This document shows, piece by piece, positions 7,304-7,346 of a DNA stretch of 7,346 nucleotides (position 1 is the first letter of the stretch; the number at the start of each line of letters is the position of its first letter). The translations under genes were made by a program, and so were the position numbers. The notes below the pieces were generated by a model that saw nothing but the letters and a program-made list of their open reading frames with translations, ran no database searches and had not been told where the DNA came from. The stretch is taken from positions 1,958-9,303 of the forward strand of contig DHWW01000197.1 in NCBI GenBank assembly GCA_002413385.1, in the 5' to 3' direction. This DNA is from Granulicella sp. UBA5172 (GTDB taxonomy: Bacteria > Acidobacteriota > Terriglobia > Terriglobales > Acidobacteriaceae).

Positions 7304-7346
7304 GGGGGGTACACCCCTCCCCCCCCGATACTTTTCTATCCAAAGT
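7304..7346. repeat. G-tract edge sequence, possible dispersed repeat
   Basis: On the minus strand this reads a short AT-rich segment (GATAGAAAAGTATC), then eight G, AGGGGTGTA and CCCCCC. GGGGTGTACCCC can fold on itself. Base composition changes sharply where the GNAT-like reading begins. It looks like non-coding sequence or a dispersed intergenic element inserted next to or into the gene; a single copy cannot prove this. Confidence 0.3.

Noticed and set aside
1..7346. CRISPR array, tRNA, rRNA, insertion sequence or phage features
   Set aside because: No regularly spaced repeats, no tRNA-like cloverleaf, no transposase or integrase motifs and no terminal inverted repeats were seen on either strand.

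Overview
This window looks like a stretch of chromosome from a GC-rich Gram-negative bacterium. The style of the proteins and of the housekeeping sigma factor suggests Acidobacteriota (Terriglobus/Granulicella/Edaphobacter-like). That placement is an inference from general resemblance; no ribosomal RNA or other decisive marker is present.

Left half (1-3959): a small glycan-assembly locus. A family 2 glycosyltransferase (minus strand, 77-887) is broken by a one-base frameshift. Next to it on the same strand is an intact polyprenyl-phosphate sugar synthase fused to a GtrA membrane domain (986-2182). Divergent from that, across a 150-bp promoter region, is a multi-pass GT-C-type membrane glycosyltransferase (2333-3959), also broken by a one-base frameshift near its membrane/soluble junction. 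Together they fit a lipid-linked sugar pathway: the DPM-GtrA protein would charge polyprenyl phosphate with a sugar, and a GT-C enzyme would use that donor outside the cytoplasmic membrane.

Middle (3960-5146): a short stretch that may hold the tail of a lost gene, then a secreted or periplasmic alpha/beta hydrolase of the hormone-sensitive-lipase type (4051-5095). All expected catalytic residues are visible, but this gene too is split by a single extra base. A strong 18-bp hairpin (5106-5146) ends it and also ends the convergent gene.

Right half (5161-7346): the primary sigma factor rpoD (minus strand, GTG start, good Shine-Dalgarno), intact and typical. Upstream lie about 235 bp of non-coding leader with a small dyad, a 24-bp hairpin, and the C-terminal end of a probable GNAT acetyltransferase. 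That fragment gives way abruptly to a G-tract sequence at the window edge.

The most notable property is that three of the five substantial genes carry a frameshift and each fits exactly one surplus base. This points either to insertion errors in the assembly or to recent gene decay. I see no convincing new multi-gene system here.
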